DNA of 64,000 bases. Origin: Sipunculus nudus (Eukaryota > Annelida > Sipuncula > Golfingiida > Sipunculidae). Where the stretch lies: the NCBI GenBank assembly GCA_026874595.1, contig CM049318.1, positions 21,801,456 through 21,865,455 on the forward strand, written 5' to 3'. Shown here piece after piece: positions 11,480 through 25,167 of the stretch (within the stretch, counting starts at the first letter, position 1; the number at the start of each line of letters is the position of its first letter). Made by a program: the position numbers and the translations under genes. The notes under the pieces were generated by a model. It did no database searches and was not told the DNA's origin. It worked only from the letters and a program-made list of their open reading frames with translations.

Positions 11480-13020
11480 ATTTCAATATCCGCTTCGAAA
11501 ACAATGATTTCCTATTGACATCATCACAAATATCCTTGCACATATAAAATTCTCTATATCCTAAGTTAACTTCGGATTGAACAATACTCACACTGAATAA
11601 CGTTGGCTTTAATTTTGTAATTTAAGTATTCGGTAAACTGTCTCAAACATGAAATGCAATGGTTTCTCTTTTGCCTGGTACAAATGTCCAAATATCTATT
11701 TTACCCACAGTTTTAATTCGTTAATTTGGCGTATTCTAAGCTGACAAATCGTCATTTGTATTAGACAGATCAAGTAGAATTCAAATAAATCAGATGCGAT
11801 TTCAGGAAAAGGGTTTTCTCAGTCTGACTGCAAGTTTGAGTATTTAAATAACTCTAGCTCCCAGGACACGTACAAGTACTATTCTTGCGATATAAAGTAT
11901 ATTTGGATATTATAAAACGCCCTCTTTTCTCAAGCATAAGTATAAACCTTGTGCATGGAGTGTTTGGAAAATGGCCTATCCGATCTCATATTTTATTTCT
12001 AAATCTCGCACACGCAGACACACTGGACACCAAGTAAAAAAGACAAGCGATGCAACGGCCATATATCAATGTTTGAAAACCTGTGGAAGGGTTTTTGGTA
12101 GTAACAGCTTAAAAGGAGTTGGCAGTTCGTGGGCTGGAAAGAAATGTTTGCAAAGGTTTTATCGAGCAGTTAATAAATCTATGAAAATATGGCGAACCGG
12201 TAGTTTCTGGACAAAAAGCTGAAATTCTTCTAATGAAATGTCGACATTTCACATATTTTCCATAATTTGTTTAGGTTGCACGTACGACCTGCGCCAAACA
12301 TTTTATTTTTGTATAATAATTAAATGTATAAAATGTATTTAGCTTGATCTTCTTTTGCAGTAACCACAGGCTTAACACACAATTATGTTGTTAAGTCTTC
12401 TATTCATACATGGAACTTAGAATAGTTGTATTTATTACAACTGAATGCAGAAAAAGTTCCTATTTTGATAGGCCGGCGAATAAAACATCCCGGGGTTATT
12501 TCAGGACGCACGCCATACAGGCACCAAGACAATCGGTTTTCATTTGTCAGCAAATTCAATTGGCCATTGAAAACCAACATTATCTAAAAAAAAGAGACGT
12601 CAAGTTCCGTGGCCAACTTATTATAGTGTCTCGCACTCAACGTTCTTGTCTGAGTAAACATATGACACGTGCGACCACTTGTAACTGCCACGTGGTTTAC
12701 TAGTCTTAAAAACAAGGTGTGACCAACGTGCGCCGAACATAAGGCCGCCGGAACACGATCTTCTGCTAATATTTAGTTGTTGTCACTTTCTGACCTTTCG
12801 TTGCATAACAGAGTGTCTCACACACGCGAGGCCAAACGTGTTGTCTCCACCTGTGGGTTAGAACGCTACGCACAATAGTGTACTCAATGCCTCCTCAAGG
12901 ACGCCTGAGTGTTCTGAGAACCCCCACTGTATGTGTCCGTCCGTGCGTGCGCGTTTGTGAGAGTTAGAGAGAAAGAGACGGAAAGCACGAGTGAGGTCAT
13001 GCAGTGAATCTTCATGTGTA
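11480..13020. other. Non-coding stretch, no gene recognised
   Basis: The longest frame (12410-12703, plus, 97 codons) has no recognised domain. A CACGTG lies near 12690. Confidence 0.4.
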
Positions 13021-13024
13021 CACG

Positions 13025-13026
13025 CG

Positions 13027-13062
<36 letters not shown>
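13025..13062. repeat. (GA)n microsatellite followed by a G-run
   Basis: GA dinucleotides run directly into about ten G bases. Confidence 0.95.
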
Positions 13063-13064
13063 CA

Positions 13065-16000
13065 CAAGTATAGCATTAAAACGTCCACAAAAGCACAAAA
13101 GCACAAAATTAACTGATAGCCTACAGACAGAATGAGCTACTTTCGGCCAAACAGACAGAGTTAATTAGTAATTTTCTAAAAAAAAATACAGCTTAAAAAC
13201 TGATTGGAATTTCACTTTAATTTTATGACATACTTTTAGGATATTTGTCGTGCACTTGAAGTGTTGAATCTAGCATTGAATAATTAACTCTACGTGGTTT
13301 GCATCGAATTCACTGGAACTTTTGGTGATAATCGCTGGAAGGGTTATTTTGCAACAGACACTAGATTGTGAATGAAAACTTGACATAACAAATATTTTTA
13401 GCATCCAAATGTTAAGTTCTATGAAAACGAATTTTTATAACATTTCAATTTAGTTCAACGTTCATTTAGTCTATTTGCTCTAAGGAACTGTTCACCAAGC
13501 CATGAAGGCTAAAGATTTAACATTAGCTGCCTTATCTTTGGCTTTCAGAAAGAATGTTAATGCAACAAAGCTCCTCCTACAGACGACACATTAACACGAT
13601 TAATATTTCGGTAGTCTTTGATGGTTGCATCTCCGTTCTTGAGATATTTTATAACAATAATGAACAACATATGCAAGCAGGTCGAATCAATAAATCAACG
13701 ATCAGCATTACGTGTGGAAGTAAATTTTAAATTATCTCAGTTAACTTTATACTTAAAATCCTAGTTCTAGAAAATAGTTGAGAGAAAATAGTTAATAGTT
13801 ACAACAGGTGTTAACTTTTTCTGTTAACTATCCCACGTTTTATTTTCGTAATCGTGACATGATATGTCTGTAAAATTTCGTGATGATAGCTTCAGCTATT
13901 TTTGTTTAAGATAATTTATTACTTTCGCCGGACGGAGAAAGCTGCGATAACACTTACAAGTTTTCAGAATGAACCGAAAGAGGATCTCTTATACACAAAA
14001 ATACATGTATATAAGGGATATTTGCTTCACCTATATCTTTGCGGGGAAGAAGCTGATATATGGGGTAAACCAACTGAAAGAAAATAAAATGTGATATTCC
14101 TCCTTGCGATCGTTTTATTCATACAAATCAAGATGTTAACAACTTTTACATAACGCTGAATCAGTTTTTAGAAGTTAACATAAAATCACATATACATAAA
14201 TCATTAGTACGGTAGATACCAGTTAAAATACAAAACTAGCTTAAAATAGTATGCAATCTAACAGTATAAAATTTACCTATTTAATACTTGAAACCTACTT
14301 TTTATTACAGAGAGCTGAATGAAAAACAAAGGCCCTATTGACATATTGCCAAATAACTTAAACAATTAATAACATGAGATTTTGTATCACATGATACATT
14401 TCGTTTCATTGAGCCCATGGAAATGTGTAGAAGTAGGATCCAAATTTGAAAGTGAACAGCCCTCAAGCGACCAAGTTAATTTTGCGACTGAAATGACCTG
14501 GTGGGGTCATTTAAGATCTCATAACAAATTTTAACAGAAATAACATACATTAACGGTTCTTCCATCGTCCATCACAGCTAAGATCTATTTGCTATGACTT
14601 ACGGGTTCAGTTTTGATGCAGACTAGCAAAAACTATTTTCCTCTAAATCATCTTCATAGAGATACGAACCCGGAAAAAAGGATTATAGGGTTTAAGTAAA
14701 TGAGCACCCCTTCCCATATAAACATTATTTACATATATCTGAAAGCAGCAAGTTTGTCAAAGGTTTGCCTGTCTTTTATGGTAACTTGGCTGTCAATCAT
14801 CTTGTACCCAAAGATATATCGAAACAATCTGGATATTCTGGTCATCGTTACTGTTAACGGGTCATCCATCTGATTTAAGCCAAAAAGGATTTTGTGGCTC
14901 ATGGAAGCTTTTCTAGAAGCATACAATAATTCAAATCTTATAAATTATTGCTTAGATATTGGAATAATCAACTGATTTCTCTGTTTGTATTTATTTCTTT
15001 TGGTGATTGTCATAAAATTCCCGAAGATTTGACTGACGTCTTTGATAGTTTCTAGTGCAATCAGCTGAATCAATTCTACTGTCGCTGGTGTAATACTGAC
15101 TGGACGTTGTTTTATCGTATTTACTCGTATTAAGTTTGCTCGGTGGATTCCTAATATTTTCTTTTAAATACTTCTGAAGCATTGAAATTTGTTTAGCCCA
15201 GGCCTTTCAGTCATGGTTCATTTGAAAACTTTGCAATATGTGGAAAATACATGGAAAATTACATATCTTTCCTGGGGTCACAAAGTACCTCTTTTACTTT
15301 TTCAGAATATTTCCAACATCAATAGATATTACACAACTAAAGATGTGAACGACCAGATTCTTTTTACTATCAAGCCAACTGGCTGAACTCATGCATATGT
15401 ACACTCCAAAAGATAAATATGATTTGAGTTAACAAAGACAAATTAATGTATTAAAGAAAACATACACTTACGTTTCTCTGGAGGGGCGCTCCATACATAT
15501 AGGCACTGATGATCATAAAAGTTCGATAAAAATCACAGAAACAACCACCAAGTCGGTTAACCACAGTACACAAAGAAGTCCCTTGTTTACACTTCTTCTG
15601 AGCGCTGTCCGGCTGATCGTTTGTCCGCGCTATACTCACATACAACCAGTCTACTTTTAATACACGGAGCTCCGACCACCAATATTCCCTCGTTGGAGTA
15701 CTGGTATAACTCTTAAGACACAGTTCACGTATTACTCACTAAATAGCACACAGACGATTCTATCCTGACTTAGAGTCAATGTCTTTCCAAGCTGATGTCT
15801 CTTGGAATCCTCCGGCTCTAGGTCCGAATAAGGTTTCACACAGCGATATCCAGTACCTCCACATTCAGGCGTTTAAATAAAAAATTCCTATTATGCCGAC
15901 TGCCTTCTATTACATGAATTGACACGCCTCCAGAGACAAAACCATGAGAAAACTAAACTATACAGGTGCCCATCCTTTGAAGAGACGGCTCACACGGAAT

Positions 16001-16495
16001 TATATTACACAATGAGATTAATAAGACACGTATGCTCTCTAGCCACAGTTTTCACAGGTTTTATCTAAACATGGTACTCAATGTAAATGTACAGTATATT
16101 ATCCACACAGTCATCTGGTAATACTCCCTACAAGAGCATGCAATACAACAACTAAGTCAGTTCCATGGTCACAATAGCCCAATATCTTTAAAGAAATTAT
16201 AAAAAAAATGTTAAAGGAGGACTATATTGACATATATTATATGTGTGGGCTCTTTCAAAATATTTAATGACTCACAAACTATAAAATGTACTCTTTTTGA
16301 AGTGCACAGACCTGTTGAATATGGTATCCTTTGAAATAAACAGAGCATTTTATCGAACAAAGTGGAGTAGACAATTGTCAATTAATATCGAGATGAGCTT
16401 AACTTTTATTAGAAGAAAATGCATTTGAATTATTTCAAATCTATATTCAGAAAAAAATATTATTCAGTAATTTTTAAATGTCATTATTTCAGATG
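13065..16495. other. No supported gene
   Basis: Mostly AT-rich. A weak two-exon minus-strand candidate at 14991-15645 is described as a finding. Another minus-strand frame (14729-14926) is unrecognised. Confidence 0.4.
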
Positions 16496-16496
16496 T

Positions 16497-16499
16497 TTA

Positions 16500-16560
<61 letters not shown>
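16497..16560. repeat. (TTA)n microsatellite
   Basis: About 21 perfect trinucleotide units. Confidence 0.98.
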
Positions 16561-17293
16561 TCATTGCTATAAGATCATCATATATTTAAATTGAAAGTAA
16601 GAGCAATAGATCCAGTGATAGCATTCTATTTTTTTTTTCCAAATAAAAGCTCACTTGAGTTTCACACTTTTAAAGCTGCGGCTCATCAGCTCATAGAGGA
16701 CCAGAAGGAAAAGTTCAGTGAGGCTGGCTTTTATCATTATTAAAAATAAACGTATATATACAATTTTACCAATCATTTCCTGTAACATTAATGGCTCACC
16801 TTCAGTTTAGTTTTATTCAAGATAAGTTGAAATAACAATTTTACCAACATAAATAATTATCTGTGTATGATAACACCGATCAGTATTCACCGACTCACCA
16901 GACAGGTTTGCATTTATCATACTTTCTATTTCCAAAGCATCGGAAATGTTCGCTGTTTCCAGTTCTTACTATACATTTGTTCAGTTGGATTCAGTAGAGA
17001 AAGAATTTAGTCTGAAACGGCCCGAAGCCAAAAAATAGTGTTATGAGGTAAAAAATGCATGGTTCTCAGGCACTTTCTTACCTTCTTCAGAAATCGGTGC
17101 GGGCGGGCGATATTTTAATTTTATTTTTGTTGCATGTTTTGATAAAAATGTCATATGTTCAGAGACAAGCATGAAAATAACAGATTTTCTTTGCTAACCC
17201 GAATACAAACACTACATTTTAAAGGAAATCTTATCAAAATTGTATTATTTTATCTTCTATGAAGATGAAAATAAAAATAAAGTTTTTTTATTC

Positions 17294-17310
17294 GGGGGGG
17301 GGGGGGGGGG
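17294..17310. repeat. G homopolymer (17 nt)
   Basis: An uninterrupted G run. The flanks 16561-18390 hold nothing recognised. Confidence 0.9.
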
Positions 17311-18392
17311 TTTAAAGTGACGCGGGCGGTGCCTGAGAACCATACCTTTTTTTATTTTGGCAAAAAGGGTTAGCCTTTTTACTCGTCTTCTGAGGGAATC
17401 GTACTTACAAATACCACTGCATGTAGAATTTGCTTTATATTTTTAAATCAGAATCATCACCTCTTTATCTATGCCCGATGTGATAGTATTTAGTGAATAG
17501 TTAATTTAACGGTCTACTTTTCAAGAAATACGGACAGGAACCCAGATCCTCTGACAATACAAGTGATATGTCACGGTTTATGTGCCCATTGGTATATGTT
17601 TATTCTGCAGTAATGAGGTAAAAGACAGTTCTCGCAATATTTAAAAAAACAAATGGCTGGAATGCTTCCTCCAGTAAACAGTTAAATATTGCTATTATAT
17701 CGTACATATAAAATATAAAGTTCGGTACCAGCTGATAATGGCCTTAAAGGGACTTTTAAAAACACTTTAAAGGGCAATTACTCAAAATCATCTTCGGAGC
17801 ACTTACTACCTTTTGCCTTAGTAGGGCAGTATTGTGATGTTAAATATGATGGAGAATATTAATGTGAATCAACGTAGTCCAGCTGTCGCTGACATTGAGC
17901 GGGACACGACCAGCACTTTAAGGGCACTCTAACACCTTTTGTCCTTCAAGTACACTATAACAAGGAGAAGAAATTCAACGCTGGTTTAGACGACACCGGC
18001 CTGGAGCATGCTCTGCTCAGAGAGTGTACGATGGTTATCCTTGTAAATGAAGCATTTCAACTTACCTGACTGTCAAGTAAACACAATCATGCGAAAAAGG
18101 ACATTACACAAGGACAATTTCACAGTAATTGACAGTATTTACACACTGCATATTACAATACAAAACAAAAATATATGAAAAAGTAGAATTTCCAAGAGAA
18201 AAATAGGATGGAGACCAAAAAAATATGAAAAATAGACAAACTAGGATCGCTTAACAGCCTGGCCTTTATATGCATTGCATTTAAAATATGACATATTTGA
18301 TTCCAATTGCGTATCGGTTTTCCGTTTACATAAAAATGATTTAAATTATTAAGATGCAAACGGAATAAAAGCAAATGCAAATGTTCATGATA

Positions 18393-18699
18393 CTGTAATT
18401 CAGTTCATTTGCATGTGAAATTCATTTGATAATATAATACATAATTTTAAAACTATATTTTATAGATAATTCTTACTTTATCCTAAACTTTATTAATATA
18501 ATTTTTTAATAATATTTATATTATATATATATTATATTATATATAAATTTATAATATTAATTTAAAATAGGGATCGTATATCAGCAATATGTATCAACAT
18601 ATTTTATTGACGTAATAGATCCATTTGTATTTGCATTTGAAATTCAATGTGTTCATACTCGAATTTCAATTCATATGAAAATGAAATACTGAATTACAG
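18393..18699. mobile_element. Small palindromic (MITE-like) element
   Basis: The left end CTGTAATTCAGT is matched in inverted orientation by ACTGAATTACAG at 18688-18699. Similarity continues inward (TTCATTTGCATGTGAAATTC against GAATTTCAATTCATATGAAA). The centre is a strong AT palindrome at 18510-18560. No target-site duplication could be fixed. Confidence 0.5.
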
Positions 18700-21468
18700 G
18701 CAGCAAATCCGACAATTTTAAATGCAAATGCAGTTGCATTTGAGGCCAAGCCTAGAATGTGGTAATTTTTCAAGCACTGTGACGTCTATATTCGAATTGA
18801 AAATTTGTAGAATGCAACTTAAGGACAGCAGATAGCAGAGTGCGTGTGGTAATTTATATCACAGTAATTGGCCTCTGGAAACCATACAACGAAAATACAT
18901 GCACCACGGCGCACTTATCGAAAGTATTAGGTTTATTTATACAACATGATTCATATAGGGTAATAATAACTCAGTAAGCAGATTGCACTAAAATGACTTA
19001 TCACATTATCACGCTATATCACATCCAGTTTCAAAATGTCATATACAACATACAGGCAACGTTATAATTTTGATTCGGGCAGGTTTGTTTTACAGGTTAA
19101 CAAAAGCAAGTTACTTAATTCTGGTGTATGACTTTCAGAGCGGCTTTAATATTGGTATTGTGGGTCTGGTCAATATTTGCAGTAAGGTAAAAACTTCTGA
19201 GTGATTTGCATTGTAGGCCTTCAGTTACGACCACCTTTATAGTGTCTCAACAATATTCAATTAAATTAAACATTCTCATAGCTACTATATTAAACATAAA
19301 GGCAATGAGTTTATGTGCGTTTTAGTATGTTCAACTTTAAACTTCATTCCTATTGTGGTTCATTTTACACTTTTATTATACAGAAACATCTAAGAATTCA
19401 ATATCTGCATGATATGAGTATGTGTGGGTCTCGTCACCTGAACATAAGGAAAGTCAGTTTTCCGACCATTCATGCTCACACCCCTACAGCTTTTTTCCTC
19501 TTAACTCTAACTCAGTTATCAACAAAGGTATGTTAGTTTTCTAGCTATATAAATTTAATTTAGAAGTAAAACCAGCTTTTATTTTAACACAAAATTAATC
19601 ATGTTTCTTCGGACACCAACTAACTGTCTTGCTTTTGTCTCCGCTTTACCGTCTGCACCTGATGACCTTTGTTGTTAAAGACGCTGTGTTTGCCAAGGCC
19701 ACCCGGTGTGCGGTCATAGGAACCCTTCAGCGAACATCATCCGGTTCTGTTGTAGGAAATCAGACGAGGTTATAAATTAAATCAAATATTGCGATATATA
19801 AGTATATAAACTCTGCTAAAAATGGGTGTTAAAGTCCGAAATATCAATAAAGACAATAATTAATTGTCGGTGATATCATATAAAAATCACACTAATTGAT
19901 TATCCCTGTACAAGAGAAAAAAACATCCTATATCTTGAATTAAATACATTACTATTAAATGGCATCTATGCTTAGTATATCGCGATATATCCTTTTCTGA
20001 AAATAAGGTCATATACTCTATTTATTAAGTACCATAGACCATTGTTCATATTTTTCAATATTGCAAAGAACCATGAAGAGAGAATATGAGATTGAAATAA
20101 ATAGAGTGCAATGGAACAAATTGGGTACGGTGAAAGCTTATGTGATCAGCTGGATAAAATAAATAGTTTCTTTGTACAAATACGACTACCAATATCTTTT
20201 GTTATAACATTGAGTGAAAACATATGTATTGGTAAGGTGGAATCTTTATTTAAAAGTGTCTCATTCGGTTCACTTACCTGCTTCAAATACAAGCTTTTTT
20301 AAAGATATGCAGAAAAATCGCTAATCCCACCTTGAGCAGGTTGCCCACGTTTTGTTTATAATCATGTGTTTATGCCATGGAGGGGACCGCTATAATGGCC
20401 GCCGAGCATACGCAAAACACATAAAGCAACGGCGTCAAGTGGTAAATCTGACAAATAAGAGTTTTAAAAATGACCAAATTTATAAGTGGTGGCGCTTCAT
20501 ATGCTTTCGTCAACATCAGCTAGCGACCTTTCAACTTCGCACGTGCTTGTGCAATTACTGCAATAACTGGTCACATGGTTTCCCAGTTTGTCAACATGGG
20601 CACGTGTACCATGTTTAGGCCCTACTAATAGCTTGTACATAAACAAACACACACATTCGGCCAACACAAGTGCATAATAAGTTATAGTTATATTAAAAGT
20701 AGGATATCTGGCAGGAAATTTATCAGTCCTGATGTACCCCGTATATTCTAGATGCTAGTGTTACTGTTTAAATGCCAATGATCTCTGGAAAGTAGGCTGT
20801 GTGAAGTGCAGCATGCGCCCTCTGTTGCCAATGAACGAAACTTCTGACTTTACGAAATATGGCGACCTCAAAGGGTTAAGGTATTTTTTTTTCTTTCCTG
20901 AGAGTACTGTCAAAAGGTATGATTAGAATTCCTAGCATAATATCCCATGACCTTGACATCACCTAATTTTAATAGACTTCCCCCTTGACCCAGGTCTATT
21001 GACATGTTAAGTGATATTACAAAACAATGACTTGTTGCCCAGATTTGTATTGTAATCCATGAGGTATGGGCACATCAAATTTCAGACCAATCCATGAAGC
21101 CCATCCCAAAGTCGTGAAAGAAGTTTTAATGCATAAAGTTCAATCAAAAGAAATGAGAAAATTGAGAAAATGGAAAATTTCATAGAAATTTAAATATATA
21201 TTTACAACTATATTTAGCTGTATTGCCCAGAGTGTGGCAAGTATGTGGCATTGACAGAGAAGCAATCTATCGGCTGAAATGGGAAAAAGAGGAATTAAGG
21301 TAACACCACAAGTTTTTCTACAAATTCAAAATCCAGTATAAATATATATGGTTCATGACAGTCACTAAGCCAATTATTGAAAAATTCGTGTTTAGAATTT
21401 CCCAAAAATGATCACAACAAATTCAAGGTAACTGTCAGAGGGCTGTCACTACCAAAATTTAAAAAAGA
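18700..21468. other. Non-coding stretch, no gene recognised
   Basis: AT-rich with a GC-richer patch at 20340-20640 that holds two CACGTG boxes and a CACATG/TTTCCCA pair (see findings). 20900-21450 looks like decayed dispersed repeat text (CATGACCTTGACATCACC). Confidence 0.35.
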
Positions 21469-21469
21469 C

Positions 21470-21509
21470 CTTGACACCGAGTCCGTAATCTTGACACCGA
21501 GTCCGTAAG
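21470..21509. repeat. Two tandem 20-bp units
   Basis: CTTGACACCGAGTCCGTAAT occurs twice with at most one change at the last base. Confidence 0.9.
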
Positions 21510-22483
21510 TTCAGAGAGACAATTAAAACGCCCACTTCCTGCGTGGCAGGCATCATAAATCTTACCACCAGTGTCAGAGAGTGCAGCATGACCTTCTATA
21601 ATGTATAAAACAAAGATGTTTACCTCAGTATAGGAATAATACTCCTTATTAAAACCAGGTGTAGCAGGCAAAAGGATATCACAGGTAGAAAATTTAAACA
21701 TTATGACGTGACTTTTATATATGTATAAACCAATGGAGGCAGAAATTGTAACCTCGGACAGTTGTGGATTTGTCTCCTGATTCAAAGTTTCGCAGGTGTT
21801 ATCTAGAACGAAACCAATCTGATATATGTCCTTGCATTCACCTTGTTTGATCTAGATTTTCCGTTTAATAAAAACTGAAAGGACATTATTCCTTCCGGGA
21901 TTAGATAATAGTTCCGAGTTGAGGCAATCAAGTTTCACTCACTCAATGTCACGGTATGCCTACCCCGAGACCTGTAGCGTTCTCAAAAATAGTTTATGGT
22001 TCCAGTGTGAATAATACAGGACTACAAGGCTTAATAATACTCTACTCTTGACCAATATGGGGCTAATTGTCACAAATAAATACGTTACAAAATGTAGATA
22101 GCTGAAGGCCTTGGACTTCACTCAACCGTCTGCGATGCGCTCTATAATTCCTATAGTTTTTATAACTTAGGCCACACACTTAACAATAATCCTTTCGTTA
22201 AACCCCGGCTTCTATTTTTTTATTCATTATTTATTAATTATCAGTAAATGATAATAATTGTGTAACCGGGAATTTTCCTGTGTCCGTCTACGTATATGGG
22301 TATATATATGCGCATATGAATGAAAACTGCCACAGGAGCGATTTTCACGCATATTTTCTGCTCTAGGAAACTTTCTCCTCTTCTGAACTCTATAATTCGT
22401 AGGTAAAATGACATCAGTCTACCATATTTTTGTTACCTGTTAGAGCCACTGTGCCACTATGTACGTCAACCATTTCAAGTTTA

Positions 22484-22565
22484 CACGCATATACGCACAT
22501 GGAAACATAGCCATTTTTTTGTGTGTATACACACACACGTATATACGCGCACATGGTAACATAGC
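22484..22565. repeat. Direct duplication of a roughly 28-bp segment
   Basis: The segment running ATATACGCACATGGAAACAT to ATAGC is repeated about 53 bp later with small changes. A 14-nt C run follows at 22583-22596. Confidence 0.75.
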
Positions 22566-22599
22566 TCTGAACACTGCGCATGCCCCCCCCCCCCCCAAC

Positions 22600-24270
22600 A
22601 ACCCCGTGTCCCTACCACTCGCATGCTGTGAGAAATGGAAGGATTCTTCAGGTTTGGCAAGCTGCCAAACACCCAGGGACTTTACGCTGAGTATGACAAA
22701 ATCTGATTGGCTCAGCGTGTGTGTGAACAAAGATGACAGCACCCATGCTTAGCTCGTTGTGCGGCACTGCAAGAGAGGAAATTTACAAACAGTGAGGGAT
22801 ATTTAACTGACCTCATGCAAGTTTGTATAGAGACTGTCCTGAAAGGTTACGACTGCATTCTGTGTATTCCAACGGGTGTGATTAAGTTACAGTGTATCAG
22901 TTACAGCGGAGCGGATAGGTGAGCATAGCGTAAACCGCTGGTTATGGAGCGTAATGGAAACACAGCGCACATAGGACACTACTTAATCAGTTAGTATCAG
23001 TCTTTTGGTTTGAGTGTAGAGCATGTCCTAGGTAACGCTGTGAAGCTACACAAACAAAACGTCGTTCTACGGACATTTAAAACAAACATAAAATATAGCA
23101 CGAGCGGGTCATTTTATTTATTTTTTTTTACCGATTCAGAATTAATGGAAATGGGGCTTCTTGCAAATAAAAATAAAACAAAATTGCCTCTGTTCATGAA
23201 ATGATGTGTTAATCAACACAATATTCAGGCTATTCTCCATACCTTTATAAATTTTTAGGGAATTTGTGCCATAAAACAACTTAGCACACTACAAAGGACC
23301 TAGTCTTCTTTAAGAAAAAAAAATGATTGACGAAAATAAGAGCCGCAAATTCATAGAACAATATTTCTTATATGGACTGATAGGTGCTTTTTTCGATTTT
23401 TCTCAGACTTCTTAAAGGTATCATTGAAATTTGAATGTGTAAATAGAAAAACATTGCTTTGTTCACAATATAAGCACTTTTTACATTATTTGGTGAATAG
23501 AAAATATATGATTACATTTCCCCTTTAGGTGCATATTTTTTTGTCCCAGGGTCTTAGGAAAATTCATTGGTTTTTGGTTTGGCTTAATTTAGAATGAAAA
23601 TAGCAATATTAACTGAAACTGAAACCGATCAAATATTATTTCAGTTTGCAGAGTTTTATTGACTGAGAAAGCGATGCACATGGATCTGAAAATGAAAGGC
23701 TGAATAATAATAGAGATTTATATGAACTATTACATGCTCAAGTGGCGCTGCATGGAATATAACCTATATGAGAGAGCGGACTTGTGTCATGTCACTGGGT
23801 GCATTTTCCATATTAACCATTATAAAAAAATAAATTCTCAAACAGCTGTGGTATGATCGGCAGGTGATCAAGTCTTTGTCAATGTTTGCTGCTATTTTAT
23901 GCATTACGGGGTCAATATAGCTACCAAGGGTGACTTAAATGTCAGATCTGATAATTACATAATAGCCACCAGGTCTCATATACACTTTTGTGGGATTATA
24001 CGCTCCATGACATATGTAACTGTAACGGGATAAATCACTTTATAAGAAAGGGTATCTCACTTTATTAAGAGAAAACCGTTTAAAGTGAGCAACAATGTGC
24101 ATTAAGTTTAAATTTAAACAGGTGTATACGCCTTAGGAATACAAGTCTAGTACATTAACCTATGTTTATCATGTAAAATTAAAAGTATGTTTTTATTACT
24201 GCAGATGTTATTGCTGCTTGGAAATTTAGACGCGTTTCTGCTGTAAACAATATACGCGGAAACTAAGCTC
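22600..24270. other. Non-coding stretch, no gene recognised
   Basis: 22680-22960 is GC-richer and contains a donor-like GGATAG|GTGAGC near 22918, but no coding frame supports an exon. The rest is AT-rich. Confidence 0.35.
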
Positions 24271-24271
24271 A

Positions 24272-24355
24272 AAAGCACGTACTTACAGTTGCAAGGCTTT
24301 GTAGTAACTTTTGAAAGCACGTCCCTACAGTTGCAGGGCTTTGTAGTAACTTTTG
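24272..24355. repeat. Two tandem 42-bp units
   Basis: The segment beginning AAAGCACGT and ending GTAACTTTTG occurs twice with a 42-bp period. It causes a short repeated-peptide ORF on the minus strand. Confidence 0.9.
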
Positions 24356-25017
24356 AAAGTACTTGCCCACTCCGGCAAGTAAACATCTAGTTTTATCAGC
24401 CATGCCTGAATATTTACTTGCCTTACAGCAGTGTTTGCAGCTATGAACACAAAGTATGTGCAATATGATTGTGTTAAACATTTTATCTCATGCTGGACAA
24501 TAAACATTTTCAAGTGTTTTTTTTTTATAATTGTATTTCTCTGCATTAATTGAGGATATAAATGTACAGGTAATTTAAGATATACAAGTCTTATAAATAT
24601 GATGTAAAACTCACTTGTCCAGTCTTGCAAGGTTGATTCAATAATGGTTGTTTAAATACAATTTAAAAATTGAACTTTCTTGCCCCGGTTAAGCGGGTAA
24701 CCATTAATGTTAAGACCTGCAGCTGAAACCTAAATAAAATACATATACTTTGGAGCAAAACAATTATTCTACGTAATAAACGCTACCATTTAAAGAAAGA
24801 CGGAATCTCTTATATAATATCAATAATGTCAATTCAATACTAAGTGACTGAATGCAGTGCACATGCAGCCACAGTCCCTAACAATGTTATAATTGTTACA
24901 ACTAACGGCCTTTGATATCGTCAATCAAGGTAGCGACTCAACATAGCAGACGTGTCGTTATAATCTTTCGAAAAAAAACCTGAGAACAGGTGATTAAATA
25001 AAAACGATCTGTCAGCT

Positions 25018-25125
25018 AATCAGATATAGATTTATAATACTTGCTGCAATCTGTATACGAATCAGATATTGATTTATAGTACTTGCTGCAACCTTTAAGC
25101 AAATTCAATATTTATTTATAATACT
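25018..25125. repeat. Imperfect tandem repeat, about 45-bp unit
   Basis: ATCAGATATAGATTTATA, then ATACTTGCTGCAA, recurs about 45 bp later, with a decayed third unit. Confidence 0.7.
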
Positions 25126-25167
25126 GTAATTTTGTTTGATAGCGAACGATACCATCTTTAATAGCAT

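Noticed and set aside
12410-12703. 97-codon plus-strand ORF
   Set aside because: No recognisable domain, no splice borders and no promoter or poly(A) context.
21459-21785. 108-codon minus-strand ORF with donor/acceptor-like strings
   Set aside because: The implied intron would be only about 32 bp, and the frame ends in a 20-bp tandem duplication. No family resemblance.
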